Origin: Bacillota bacterium
GTDB lineage: Bacteria; Bacillota; UBA4882; UBA8346
Assembly (NCBI GenBank): GCA_029553165.1
Contig: JAKPCT010000059.1
Span: forward strand, 1-62,148
Direction of reading: 5' to 3'
Length of the DNA stretch: 62,148 nt
Every line of letters begins with the position of its first letter. Position 1 is the stretch's first letter. The position numbers and the translations under genes are program-made. Below the pieces are notes generated by a model, which did no database searches, had not been told where the DNA came from, and saw only the letters and a list, made by a program, of their open reading frames with translations. Shown here one piece after another: positions 32,942 through 42,009 of the stretch.

Positions 32942-33649
32942 TTAATTTTTTGATAATCTTGTTACCTGTTGTGTTGCAGCGGTCCCCACTAACACTTCTT
33001 GGGCCATATTAAAGAAGAGTCCGGTCTCAATAACTCCGGGAGTATTATGCAAGATCCGATCAATCTCTTTAAGGTTGACGGTGGCCGGGAAACGGACATC
33101 AAGTAACATCTGGCCATTATCCGTAATTACCGGTCCGTCCTTCCTGACTCCCATCCGCAGTTGCGGTTCTCCCCCAAGTTGAATCAATGTTTGCGTTATA
33201 AATTTTAATGCCGAAGGGATAATTTCAACGGGCACCGCAAACTTCTCTCCGAGTCTTTGGACCAGTTTCGTCTCATCAACAATAACAATAAATTTTTTAG
33301 CCATTGCAACTACTATCTTTTCGCGTGTATGAGCCGCGCCGCCACCTTTAATCAGGTTCAGCTCCGGATCAACTTCATCGGCACCATCAATCGCCAGGTC
33401 CAAATAGGAACAATCCTGAATCTCCATTGTTGGAATATTCAATTGCGAGCAGAGCAGTTTGGTCTGAAATGAAGTTGGTACGCCAACTATTTTCAGATTC
33501 TCTTCTTTGACCCGTCGCCCTAACTCCTCAACCATAAACACTACTGTTGAACCGGTCCCCAAACCGCAGACCATCCCGTCTTGGACTTCGGCAGCAGCAG
33601 CTTTTCCCACTAATTGTTTTAATTCTTTATTGGCATCTGTGTTTTTCAT
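32942..33649 (-). CDS. rpiA: Ribose-5-phosphate isomerase A
   Basis: Interconverts ribose-5-phosphate and ribulose-5-phosphate. The 235-residue length fits. Visible are the phosphate loop GLGTGSTV (about 29-36), the active-site DGADEVDPELNLIKGGGAAH (about 88-107) with catalytic Asp, Glu and Lys, and VDETKLVQRLG. It sits 16 bases after metF and 19 before gyrA, suggesting a metF-rpiA-gyrA transcript. Confidence 0.96.
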   Translation of the reverse strand: MKNTDANKELKQLVGKAAAAEVQDGMVCGLGTGSTVVFMVEELGRRVKEENLKIVGVPTSFQTKLLCSQLNIPTMEIQDCSYLDLAIDGADEVDPELNLIKGGGAAHTREKIVVAMAKKFIVIVDETKLVQRLGEKFAVPVEIIPSALKFITQTLIQLGGEPQLRMGVRKDGPVITDNGQMLLDVRFPATVNLKEIDRILHNTPGVIETGLFFNMAQEVLVGTAATQQVTRLSKN

Positions 33650-33665
33650 TTAATTTTTTCCCTAA

Positions 33666-34529
33666 TCATTTATTAATATTTATAATAATCTTTCTGGTCT
33701 GTTCGGCGCGGTTCATCGTATAAAAATGAACTCCCTCCACTTGATTAGCAATTAAATCATTGATCTGTTCAATCGCATAATCAATCCCGGCTTTTTCAAA
33801 GTCCCCGAGATTATCACCGTATTTATCAAACATCTGCAACAACTTCGCCGGCATTGACGCTCCCGATAAATAGACCATCCGTTTGATTTGGCTAGGGTTT
33901 AATACCGGCATGATTCCGGCAGTGACCGGAACATCAACCCCCATCCGCAGTAAAGCTTCTTTAAAATTATAAAAAACCCGGTTATCAAAGAAGAGTTGCG
34001 TCACTAAGAAATCAACTCCGGCATTGACTTTGTCACGCAATCTGCTCCAGTCTTCCTCCCAGCGTTTGCATTCGGGATGACCCTCGGGGTAAGCCGCTGC
34101 TCCGATGCAAAAACCATCTTTCCGGCGAATATGTTTGACCAGTTCATTCGCATAACAATAATGACCCGGTTTAAAGACAAAATTAGGCTCATTGCGGGGC
34201 GGATCGCCGCGCAATGCCAGGATATTTTCAATATCATTATTCTTCAGATCATCAATGATCTGGTCCAATTCTTCAGGAGAATGGCCGACACAAGTTAAGT
34301 GGGCCATCGTCTCAATCTGATAATCTTTCTTAATCTGAGCCGCAATCTGTACGGTGCGTTGCCGGTTTGATCCACCGGCGCCATATGTAACACTGATATA
34401 GTCAGGTTGCAAATCCTGAAGCTGACTGATCGTCTCAAATATGGTTTCAATTGGGTAATCCGGCCGTGGCGGAAAGATCTCAAATGATAACACCGGTTTC
34501 TTGCTGCTAAACAAATCTTTAATCTTCAT
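33666..34529 (-). CDS. metF: Methylenetetrahydrofolate reductase
   Basis: Reduces methylene-THF to methyl-THF using FAD. ATG 34529 (MKIKDLFSSKKP) with AGAGG upstream is chosen over a much longer unsupported frame from 34712; this gives 287 residues. The catalytic Glu is in SFEIFPPR (about 17-24); THLTCVGHSPEELD and ALRGDPPRNEP and FVTQLFFDN-like segments are typical of MetF. No methionine synthase or SAM riboswitch is next to it. It heads an apparent operon with rpiA and gyrA. Confidence 0.95.
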   Translation of the reverse strand: MKIKDLFSSKKPVLSFEIFPPRPDYPIETIFETISQLQDLQPDYISVTYGAGGSNRQRTVQIAAQIKKDYQIETMAHLTCVGHSPEELDQIIDDLKNNDIENILALRGDPPRNEPNFVFKPGHYCYANELVKHIRRKDGFCIGAAAYPEGHPECKRWEEDWSRLRDKVNAGVDFLVTQLFFDNRVFYNFKEALLRMGVDVPVTAGIMPVLNPSQIKRMVYLSGASMPAKLLQMFDKYGDNLGDFEKAGIDYAIEQINDLIANQVEGVHFYTMNRAEQTRKIIININK

Positions 34530-34647
34530 TGATCCAATCCTCTGGAAAATATATTGAATCTTTTTATTTCTCCACTTCTTTCCTAAACTCCTTTTAGCAT
34601 TTTCACACATTAGCGAAAATTTACAAAACAGAAATATAAGGTTGAGT

Positions 34648-35397
34648 TTATCTCCAGTGGATAACCTCCCGGTACGGCAGATCGCCACCAAAGATATCCA
34701 ACGCGCTCCCAATCGTCAGGTCCAATTTATCTTGTCCCAACTGTTTTACTAGTTGAAAGTCCTCAAACCGGCGCGCGCCTCCGGCATAAGTTGCCGGAAT
34801 CGTTAACCAGTTGCCAAGTTTGGCAACCAAATCCTCCAAAATTCCCTGGCGCTTCCCTTCGACATCAACGCCATGGATTAAAAATTCAGCGCAATAATCC
34901 GCTAATTGCTGCAAATTGGTCTGATTGATCTGATAACCGGTAAACTTCTGCCAGCGGTCGGTTACCACATAATAGGCATCTTCTTTTAAACGGCAACTCA
35001 AATCAAGCACCAAATGTTCCCGACCGACTTCCGCAACGAGCGCGTCCAAATTGGCTTGGTTGATATCCCCGTCCTGAAATACATAAGAGGTCACAATCAC
35101 ATGGGATGCCCCTTGTTCAAGATAGAAAGCGGCATTCTCGACGGTAATGCCGCCACCAACTTGCAACCCGCCGGGATAAGCCCGCAATGCCTTTAACGCT
35201 TCAGCTTCATTACCGGCACCGAGCATGATTACATGCCCGCCGGTTAACCCGTCCGCTTTAAACAGATTAGCAAAATAGGCCGCATCGTGATCGGAAACGA
35301 AATTTTCAACTACTCCCTTATTTACATCATTCAGCGTACCGCCGACAATCTGTTTCACTTTGCCTTGATGGATATCAATACAGGGTCTGAACTTCAT
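34648..35397 (-). CDS. hisA: Eukaryotic-type HisA (ProFAR isomerase), stand-alone
   Basis: Catalyses the Amadori rearrangement of ProFAR in histidine synthesis. Start ATG 35397 has GGAGG six bases upstream; 249 residues. The sequence follows the fungal/plant HIS6 type rather than the common bacterial HisA: CIDIHQGKVKQIVGGTL near the start, NFVSDHDAAYFA, LQVGGGI, VDLSCR-like LDLSCR, EFLIHGVDVEG, YAGGAR and DLTIGSALDIFGG are all in the order seen in yeast HIS6. No other his gene is in the window. Confidence 0.9.
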   Translation of the reverse strand: MKFRPCIDIHQGKVKQIVGGTLNDVNKGVVENFVSDHDAAYFANLFKADGLTGGHVIMLGAGNEAEALKALRAYPGGLQVGGGITVENAAFYLEQGASHVIVTSYVFQDGDINQANLDALVAEVGREHLVLDLSCRLKEDAYYVVTDRWQKFTGYQINQTNLQQLADYCAEFLIHGVDVEGKRQGILEDLVAKLGNWLTIPATYAGGARRFEDFQLVKQLGQDKLDLTIGSALDIFGGDLPYREVIHWR

Positions 35398-35421
35398 CAA
35401 TTGCCTCCAAATGAATTACGG

Positions 35422-35443
35422 AAAGCCAAAACGGCTTTCCATA
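35422..35443 (-). terminator. Hairpin between the flavoprotein gene and hisA
   Basis: GGAAAGCC and GGCTTTCC form a perfect eight-pair stem around five bases. It lies downstream of the flavoprotein gene on the minus strand but has no T tract, so its role as a terminator is uncertain. Confidence 0.35.
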
Positions 35444-35498
35444 ACTCGAGTGTAATAACACTAACATTATACCATTCTTGATCTGGAAACACAAAAGA

Positions 35499-37238
35499 TT
35501 ATCGCGGCAAATAACGTTCTCCCGGTAAGAACTGCTCGTAGGGCCGTTCAATTATTTGGATCACTCTCGTCTCCGGATCCTTAACTGAGTTTACAAATTT
35601 GAGCCAGTTGAAATCATCCTTCTCGGGATAATCGCTGCGCGTCTGAAATCCCGGCCATCGGGTTTCTTTCCGGTAAGCCAGATGTTCAACCAGTTGCCGT
35701 GCGACGTCGATCCGGTCGAGTACTTCATGACAGTTCATCAACTGGTGATAATCTTCCGCAACCAAATACTCGCTTTGTCGTTGTAACTTAGCCAGTTCGC
35801 TGCGGGCAATCTCCAGCCCTGCCTGATTGTACTCATAGTAGGTTTTGATTCCGCCGGCATACTCATCCATAATTTTTTGCAACCGCTCTTCCATCTCGGC
35901 AGCGGTGATTCCATCCAATCCGTCACGATATCGGAGTAATGGCCGGTAAATATACGCAATTAACTGTTGGAGTTTTTCCGCCGTAACTTCAACAGCAGGG
36001 AGCTCCGGCAGATCCTTAACTACCGTCTCCGCAGCAATCGCTCCCTCTGCCCAACAGCCACTGACAAATTTGTAGGGATAACCTCCGGCTACGTCTCCGG
36101 CCGCATAAAGGCCTTTCAAAGTCGTCCGGCGTCCTTTGTCAATCCAGTATCCGGCCTGACAATGCCCGCCCATAATGTATGGTTCGGTCCCACAGATCTC
36201 GACTGGTTCCTTGGCCGGATCAAATTCATTTGCCGCCCATTGGAGTACCACACCCGGATACATATCCAAATAAGCCTCTTTAAGCTTGTGGACTTGCTCG
36301 GCACTCAAATGCTTGGTATCCAGATAACAGGGGCCTCGGCCTTCTTTAACTTCTTTGGTCGGGCCGTAAACCCGCATGCAGGTTGGCGCGCCTTCGCCAC
36401 CTAGGTGAGCATACTTCTCTTTCATAAATTGCTCGCCTTCCGAATTTAACTGTCGGGCTCCAAAACCTAACGCCAGGGTTCCTGTCGGACAGATACTGTC
36501 TTTAGTACGAAGCGCAATAAACCGCATCTCCAAGCTGGTAAACTCCGCTCCGGCGCGAATTCCCATCGCATAACCGGCACCGGTATTAAACGGCGGATAC
36601 CACATTTTATGCGCCGCCAGCCCTGGATTGTTGGGACGATATACTCCTGATGCGCCTCCGGTACAGCAGATTACTGCCTTGGCACTGACAACATGACAAA
36701 CTCCATCACGGACTCCGAAACCTACAACGCCACAAACTTGCTGATCTTTTACCAGGTAGTCAACGGCATTGACCCGGTTTAAGACTTTCACTCCTGCATC
36801 AGCAACCGCCTGCGCCAGAATTGGTTTGAGCGATTCTCCATTTATTTTGATATTCCAACGTCCCCGGGGTTTATATTTGCCATTCTCATCTTTTAAGATC
36901 GGCAATCCCCAGCTTTCAACTTTGGCAACTACTTCATTCAATCGTTCCCCACCCGACTGCACCAGGTCTTCTCTGATCAGCCCCATCGCGTCATACCGGA
37001 CATATCTGGTAAATGATTCCGGAGTCTCGCCAGGATTGATGTAGGCATTAATCGCATTCATTCCTGATGCTAAACAGCCACTCCGTCTAATATCCGCTTT
37101 TTCAAGTATTAATACCTTCAACTCCGGATTGGCTTCTTTGATGTAAACCGCCGCCATACAACCGGCTGTACCGCCTCCGACAATTACCACATCTACCTGC
37201 TGATAGTTGACTTTTGGTTCATCTTTTTTGGAATTCAA
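35499..37238 (-). CDS. AprA-like FAD-dependent oxidoreductase (adenylylsulfate/fumarate reductase flavoprotein family)
   Basis: The 579-residue protein has an N-terminal FAD Rossmann motif (VVIVGGGTAGCMAA, about 17-30), the glycine/cysteine-containing second FAD segment and a C-terminal helical domain, all closest to the alpha subunit of adenylylsulfate reductase. It is shorter than typical AprA, and no AprB ferredoxin gene is adjacent, so dissimilatory APS reduction is not shown. It could be an assimilatory-type APS reductase or a related dehydrogenase. The start is TTG 37238 with AAGGAGGG upstream; no ATG is better placed. It is followed by hisA. Confidence 0.8.
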   Translation of the reverse strand: MNSKKDEPKVNYQQVDVVIVGGGTAGCMAAVYIKEANPELKVLILEKADIRRSGCLASGMNAINAYINPGETPESFTRYVRYDAMGLIREDLVQSGGERLNEVVAKVESWGLPILKDENGKYKPRGRWNIKINGESLKPILAQAVADAGVKVLNRVNAVDYLVKDQQVCGVVGFGVRDGVCHVVSAKAVICCTGGASGVYRPNNPGLAAHKMWYPPFNTGAGYAMGIRAGAEFTSLEMRFIALRTKDSICPTGTLALGFGARQLNSEGEQFMKEKYAHLGGEGAPTCMRVYGPTKEVKEGRGPCYLDTKHLSAEQVHKLKEAYLDMYPGVVLQWAANEFDPAKEPVEICGTEPYIMGGHCQAGYWIDKGRRTTLKGLYAAGDVAGGYPYKFVSGCWAEGAIAAETVVKDLPELPAVEVTAEKLQQLIAYIYRPLLRYRDGLDGITAAEMEERLQKIMDEYAGGIKTYYEYNQAGLEIARSELAKLQRQSEYLVAEDYHQLMNCHEVLDRIDVARQLVEHLAYRKETRWPGFQTRSDYPEKDDFNWLKFVNSVKDPETRVIQIIERPYEQFLPGERYLPR

Positions 37239-37331
37239 AAAAATACACCCTCCTTCATAATCTCCATCTACTTTATGCCGTCAGCCTAAGGAGAGTGCTT
37301 TTTTGATTCAGATTTTTAGAATAATGAAATA

Positions 37332-38717
37332 CTATTCCTGTTGTTCTTCCTGCTTTTCAGGCTCGAGCTCCCGTTTCTCAACCCAAGTATTTTCGGAGAT
37401 TGGCTTAATCTCCGCAATCCTCCAGATCCCACGGAATGGCTTAAGGACCAACTCTTCACGTTTGGCAGTGTACTCGATCTTCTCTGTAAAAATAATCTTT
37501 AAACGGTAATCAACCTGATACCGCACGAGTTGTGGACTCTCTTCCAATGGTTTAATCACCAAATCTTCGACATCAATTAATGTAAGGGCTGCTTTATCAA
37601 AATCGACCGAGCGTCTCACCGTATTGTTTACATGGATATTACTCACCAAAACCTCATAACTGTTCTTAACGTTTGGGGCAGCTTCGGCCAGCAGCGGGGC
37701 ATCGATCGCTTTAACTCCGTCAAAATAAATCCGGACCACTTCGAGTGGTTTGGTCTGTTTCGTAATTATTGGCTTGCCCTTGGCACCAAACGCCAGAAAA
37801 TAACCGGTAATAAGCACCGCTAAGACAATCAGCACGATAATTCCATACTTTTTAAACCACCACCAAAGGTTCTCCTGGAATTTTTGCTTTTTGAGATTTG
37901 AGACTGCAGTCTTCTGATAGACTTCTGCTTCGGCATCGGAAACCTCGTAACAATTATTCTCGATGAGCGTGGTTAATTCAGCAATTAAACGTTCGCTATT
38001 CGGTCTGTTACTCGGATCTTTACTCAAAGCATTGAGAATTAGGCGGTTCAACTCATTACTGATTTTCGGGCAAACATCTTTCGGTTCCGCGATGTTCATC
38101 CGGACAATTCTGGTGATCCGTTCTTCTTTAGTTTCAGCTTGAAATGGATCGGTATTCGTCAACAGACGGTAAGCCAAAACCCCCCATGAAAAAATATCCG
38201 ATTTCTGGTCCCACTTTGAACCGGCGATCACTTCAGGAACATTCTCAATCAGATAACGGGCATCACTCAATGATCTGCTTAGATAATTCAGCACCAGCGG
38301 ATCTTGGACCAGTACGGTCCCACCGTTATTTCTGACTAAAAGGCCCTCGCTGACACCACCTAATACAATCCGATGCCGGTGATAATTCTCCATTATTTTT
38401 AATAGTTTTAATAAAATGTGACAACTCTCGCTGATACTTCCGCTTTTAAAAGGCTCGATCCCAAAAACCGTCTTTTCGGCACGGACCAAATAAAGTTTAT
38501 CGCCCAACTTTTCAAAGTTTTGATATTTGATCAAAACAGCATCAGTAACATCTGTTTCAGCAGCAACCAATTGACGGATCTCCCGTTGCATATCCAACCG
38601 CAATTTTTCTTTGGGTTGCAGGACAAACTCAACTTTATCCAAGACCACCAGTTCTTCAGACTCCAATTCAATCAATGAAGATATGGCGCTTAATTCCTCT
38701 TTTATTTGATACTTCAT
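37332..38717 (-). CDS. Membrane-anchored protein kinase-like protein, probable pseudokinase
   Basis: Residues 1-250 have the C-lobe of a Ser/Thr kinase: VPEVIAGSKWDQKSDIFSWGVLAYRLL (about 160-186) is the APE-to-DxWxxG region, followed by NRP. The catalytic loop that should read HRDxxxxN is LGGVSEGLLV (119-128), without the Asp, and the DFG position reads QDP (138-140), so phosphotransfer is unlikely. One transmembrane helix at 291-310 leads to an extracellular domain (about 325-450) with an NTF2-like feel and a Glu/Gln-rich tail. GGGAGG precedes the ATG. Likely a scaffold or sensor; partner unknown. Confidence 0.82.
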   Translation of the reverse strand: MKYQIKEELSAISSLIELESEELVVLDKVEFVLQPKEKLRLDMQREIRQLVAAETDVTDAVLIKYQNFEKLGDKLYLVRAEKTVFGIEPFKSGSISESCHILLKLLKIMENYHRHRIVLGGVSEGLLVRNNGGTVLVQDPLVLNYLSRSLSDARYLIENVPEVIAGSKWDQKSDIFSWGVLAYRLLTNTDPFQAETKEERITRIVRMNIAEPKDVCPKISNELNRLILNALSKDPSNRPNSERLIAELTTLIENNCYEVSDAEAEVYQKTAVSNLKKQKFQENLWWWFKKYGIIVLIVLAVLITGYFLAFGAKGKPIITKQTKPLEVVRIYFDGVKAIDAPLLAEAAPNVKNSYEVLVSNIHVNNTVRRSVDFDKAALTLIDVEDLVIKPLEESPQLVRYQVDYRLKIIFTEKIEYTAKREELVLKPFRGIWRIAEIKPISENTWVEKRELEPEKQEEQQE

Positions 38718-38951
38718 GGCTACCTCCCAGCTTCTTTCCTGCAGTCGGTGATCGAGCAGATTATCAAACCTGGCCGATTAAAGGTTTAGTTTCTATTATT
38801 ACACCAGTTTATCCTTTCTAACGTCTAAAAATAAAAAATATTACTAAAAGAGCGACATTTTTAAGGGATTTTTTACTTACATTTAAAAGGAGTAAAAATA
38901 TTGATCACGAATTGATAATTTACGCAATTAACAGACAAATGAGGTGTAAAG

Positions 38952-39233
38952 ATGAAGACGAAAGAACATGTTGTGATCACCGTTATGGGACAAGACCGGG
39001 TCGGAATTGTGGCTAATGTCTCTAAGGTACTGGCAGATTGTCAAGCCAATATTATAGATATCAGTCAAACAATCTTACAGGACATTTTTGCAATGATTTT
39101 AATGGTCGATATCAGCGAAGCTAATAAAGACCTAATCGAACTCCAAGAACTGCTGGCCCAGACAGGTAAAGATCTGGGTGTGAATATCGTTGTCCAGCAT
39201 GAGGATATTTTCCGTTACATGCATCGTATTTAA
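38952..39233 (+). CDS. ACT-domain protein, UPF0237 family
   Basis: A 93-residue single ACT domain (VVITVMGQDRVGIVANVSKVLAD near 7-29, then QANIIDISQ) of the kind that binds small molecules, often amino acids, and regulates partner enzymes. Ends in EDIFRYMHRI, a family signature. Ribosome site GAGGTG is seven bases before the ATG. It is followed after 27 bases by the UPF0210 gene; this pair travels together in many bacteria, so they probably work in the same process, which is not known. Confidence 0.9.
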   Translation: MKTKEHVVITVMGQDRVGIVANVSKVLADCQANIIDISQTILQDIFAMILMVDISEANKDLIELQELLAQTGKDLGVNIVVQHEDIFRYMHRI

Positions 39234-39260
39234 ACTTTAAGACGAAACGGAGTTGTTACT

Positions 39261-40625
39261 ATGCCTTATACCCCGCAGGAAATTTTAGAAACGATTCAGA
39301 TGGTTGAGAATTATCACTTTGATATCCGGACGGTAACAATGGGTATCAATATCCTGGATTGCGCCGCTGCGGATATCAAGTCGGTTGCTAATAAAGCTTC
39401 AGCAAAGATCCTGCGTTTAGCAGAAAACTTAATGAATACGGTTTATCTGATGGAGAAGACTTTCGGGATTCCCATCATCAATAAACGGATCGCGGTCACT
39501 CCAATCTCCTTGTTAGCACAGGCTACCGATGCGGACAGTTATCTGGAACTTGCTTTTATGCTTGATCAAGTCGCTGCCAAGTTAGGGATCGACTTTATCG
39601 GCGGTTATTCAGCCTTAGTCCACAAAGGCGCCACTGTTGGCGAGACCAAATTAATCGAGTCGTTACCGCAAGCACTCGCGCAGACGAAGAAGGTTTGTGC
39701 TTCGGTTAATCTGGCTACTACCAAGTCAGGGATCAATATGGATGCGGTAATGAAGATGGCCGAAATCATCAAAGCCGCTGCCGAATTAAGTAAAGAACAG
39801 GACGGCCTTGCCTGCGCTAAGTTAGTAGTGTTTGCCAACGCTCCTGAAGACAATCCCTTTATGGCCGGTGCGTTTCATGGTGTAGGCGAACCTGAAGCCA
39901 CCATCAATATCGGAATCAGCGGACCCGGAGTTGTCAAAGCCGCAGTTGAGCGGTTACCTGACGATTGCGATTTCCGCAATTTAACCGAGGAGATTAAGAG
40001 GGTCGCTTTCAAAATAACCCGCGTCGGTGAATTGATCGGTCGCAAAGTATCGCAACAATTAGGAATTCCGTTTGGGATCGTCGACCTGTCATTAGCCCCG
40101 ACTCCGGCAGTCGGTGACAGTGTTGCCAATATCTTAGAAGCAATGGGGTTGGAACGTTGTGGTTGCCCCGGAACTACAGCAGCATTAGCTATTTTAAACG
40201 ATGCAGTTAAAAAAGGTGGCGCGATGGCTTCATCGGCGATCGGCGGTCTTAGTGGCGCTTTCATCCCCGTAAGTGAGGACGCCGGAATGATCGAAGCAGT
40301 TCAGGCCGGTGCGTTATCGATTGAAAAACTCGAAGCAATGACCTGTGTCTGCTCGGTCGGATTAGATATGATTGCCGTTCCCGGCAGTACTTCTGCCGAA
40401 ACCATTGCCGGAATCATTGCTGATGAGATGGCCATCGGGATGATTAACAATAAGACTACTGCCGTCAGAATTATTCCGGTTCCCGGTAAAAAAGTCGGCG
40501 ATTTGGTTGAGTTCGGCGGATTGTTAGGCAGTGCTCCGATTATGGCCGTTAAAGAATTTAGCCCTGCTAAGTTTGTCCGGCGTGGCGGACATATACCGGC
40601 CCCGCTCCAAGCGCTTACTAACTGA
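39261..40625 (+). CDS. UPF0210 (DUF711) family protein
   Basis: A 454-residue cytosolic protein related to the pyruvate formate-lyase/ribonucleotide reductase barrel by fold prediction in the family, but no glycyl-radical motif is visible. Conserved-looking parts are [12 protein letters not shown] (about 19-30), [17 protein letters not shown] (about 125-141), [24 protein letters not shown]-type glycine-rich stretch (about 201-224) and [22 protein letters not shown]. It is one transcript with the ACT protein upstream. The biochemical function is not established. Confidence 0.9.
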   Translation: MPYTPQEILETIQMVENYHFDIRTVTMGINILDCAAADIKSVANKASAKILRLAENLMNTVYLMEKTFGIPIINKRIAVTPISLLAQATDADSYLELAFMLDQVAAKLGIDFIGGYSALVHKGATVGETKLIESLPQALAQTKKVCASVNLATTKSGINMDAVMKMAEIIKAAAELSKEQDGLACAKLVVFANAPEDNPFMAGAFHGVGEPEATINIGISGPGVVKAAVERLPDDCDFRNLTEEIKRVAFKITRVGELIGRKVSQQLGIPFGIVDLSLAPTPAVGDSVANILEAMGLERCGCPGTTAALAILNDAVKKGGAMASSAIGGLSGAFIPVSEDAGMIEAVQAGALSIEKLEAMTCVCSVGLDMIAVPGSTSAETIAGIIADEMAIGMINNKTTAVRIIPVPGKKVGDLVEFGGLLGSAPIMAVKEFSPAKFVRRGGHIPAPLQALTN

Positions 40626-40737
40626 AACCAGACAGGGTATTATTTTGGCTTAGTCCAGTCCTGATCCTTCCTGAATAGTATAATAGTAAAATTTAAATAC
40701 CTTGAATCGGACTCCAACTTAAGGAGGGATAGCGCAC

Positions 40738-40902
40738 TTGACTCCAGATGAAATCAATCAGTTAACCGATCGGTTCTATGCTAAAGTAAGAAGAATTCCC
40801 GGAATTGATCGAACCTTTATTTATAAATGTTTACTAGGTATTGCAAGCCTTAATGATCCTGACGTTGAAGCAAAGTTACGCTTGCTTATTAATCTGCTAT
40901 AA
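40738..40902 (+). CDS. Small hypothetical protein, 54 residues
   Basis: A TTG start at 40738 has an excellent AAGGAGGG nine bases upstream and opens a 54-codon frame beginning LTPDEINQLTDRFYAKV and ending AKLRLLINLL. It is helical and neutral in charge, without cysteine pairs or a membrane segment. A TATAAT box stands about 55 bases upstream and an intrinsic terminator 46 bases after the stop, so it is a complete small transcription unit. Not recognised. Confidence 0.6.
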   Translation: MTPDEINQLTDRFYAKVRRIPGIDRTFIYKCLLGIASLNDPDVEAKLRLLINLL

Positions 40903-40947
40903 CAATCAAAACCATCAATAAATTTGATACAATCTGATTCAGATAAA

Positions 40948-40971
40948 AATCCAGCTTTTGCTGGGTTTTTT
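40948..40971 (+). terminator. Intrinsic terminator after the 54-residue gene
   Basis: AATCCAGC pairs with GCTGGGTT (one G-U) across a TTTT loop and ends in a T run. Confidence 0.85.
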
Positions 40972-41052
40972 CATTTCTTTCTCAACTCAAATGCTACTAA
41001 GCCTCAATTATAAAGTATCAATTTTGCTCAATAAATAATTTCATCCACTACC

Positions 41053-41081
41053 TTGCAATATACAGTAGTGTATGTTACTAT
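41053..41081 (+). promoter_or_regulatory. padR promoter with a dyad operator in the spacer
   Basis: TTGCAA (41053-41058) and TACTAT (41076-41081) have 17 bases between them. The spacer carries the perfect dyad ATACA-GTAG-TGTAT (41060-41073). PadR proteins usually bind a dyad in their own promoter, so this is a candidate autoregulatory operator. Confidence 0.65.
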
Positions 41082-41123
41082 TTAAATAGCCACAAAACAA
41101 CTATGACCCAAAGGAGGGATCCA

Positions 41124-41450
41124 ATGAATATTCAGTTTAAAAAAGGGGTCTTGGAACTATGCGTCCTCGCTATGCTGTCTAATAAAGACCGTTATGGATA
41201 TGAACTTGTTAATGAAATATCAAGAAATATTGCGATAGCAGAAGGTACAATCTATCCGCTTTTAAGACGTTTAAAAGATGAAGGCTATTTGACAACTTAT
41301 ATCGAGGAATCATCTGAAGGACCCGCTCGTAAATATTATCAGTTAACTGATTTGGGTCGGACCACTAAAGATGATCTGATCAAGGAGTGGCAACAGTTTG
41401 TGAAAGGGGTCACCAAAATTATTGAGGAGAGTGAAGACAGCAATGAATAA
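41124..41450 (+). CDS. PadR-family transcriptional regulator
   Basis: A winged-helix repressor of the small PadR-s2 type, 108 residues. ATG 41124 is set by AAAGGAGGG five bases upstream. Signatures: [18 protein letters not shown] (about 10-27), the recognition region [17 protein letters not shown] (about 43-59), and [10 protein letters not shown]. Its stop overlaps the start of the DUF1700 gene by eight bases. PadR-DUF1700-DUF4097 operons are common in Firmicutes and typically respond to envelope stress or drugs; the signal here is unknown. Confidence 0.93.
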   Translation: MNIQFKKGVLELCVLAMLSNKDRYGYELVNEISRNIAIAEGTIYPLLRRLKDEGYLTTYIEESSEGPARKYYQLTDLGRTTKDDLIKEWQQFVKGVTKIIEESEDSNE

Positions 41451-42009
41451 AGATGAATTTTTAAATAGATTAAAGAATTCACTGACTGGACTTACCGAAG
41501 CTGAAAAAAAAGATATTCTTTATGATTACGAAGAACACTTTAGCATCGGATTGGAAAAAGGGAAAACCGAAAGCGAAATCTGCGAATCACTTGGTGATCC
41601 CAAAACAATCGCTAAACAGTTTCGCGCAGAATATGCCGTAAAACGCGCCGAAGAAAACAAATCGACTGTTAATATTATTCGGGCGATAATCGCTGCCCTT
41701 AGTCTAGGCTTTTTCAATCTGGTCTTTATGCTTGGACCTTTTATTGCGCTGGTTGTCATAATCATTACATTCTTCATTGTTTCCGGAGTCATTGCAGTTA
41801 CCGGTCTGGCGATCATTCCTCTGTCTTTTCTTTCAAACTCCTTTGTCAATCCGGCTGCCGGTTTTTTCATTGCAATCGGAACAACCGCGCTGGGTTTGTT
41901 GATGTTTCTGGGGTCATTTTGTTTGGCAAAGCTCTTTTATAACTTAACAATTGCCTACTTAAAGCTAAATCTTAAAATTATTATCAAACAGGAGGCCAAC
42001 AATGCTTAA
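41443..42009 (+). CDS. DUF1700 membrane protein
   Basis: Start ATG 41443 lies inside the end of padR, giving 188 residues. The cytosolic N-terminal part (1-70) has the family pattern [24 protein letters not shown] and [17 protein letters not shown]. Four or so hydrophobic helices follow (about 78-100, 103-130, 137-160, 165-180). It overlaps DUF4097 by eight bases; the three genes form a tightly coupled operon. Role unknown, probably a membrane partner of the regulator or of the DUF4097 protein. Confidence 0.9.
   Translation: MNKDEFLNRLKNSLTGLTEAEKKDILYDYEEHFSIGLEKGKTESEICESLGDPKTIAKQFRAEYAVKRAEENKSTVNIIRAIIAALSLGFFNLVFMLGPFIALVVIIITFFIVSGVIAVTGLAIIPLSFLSNSFVNPAAGFFIAIGTTALGLLMFLGSFCLAKLFYNLTIAYLKLNLKIIIKQEANNA

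Noticed and set aside
34530-34647. SAM riboswitch before metF
   Set aside because: None of the conserved SAM-I core sequences is present in the 118-base leader.
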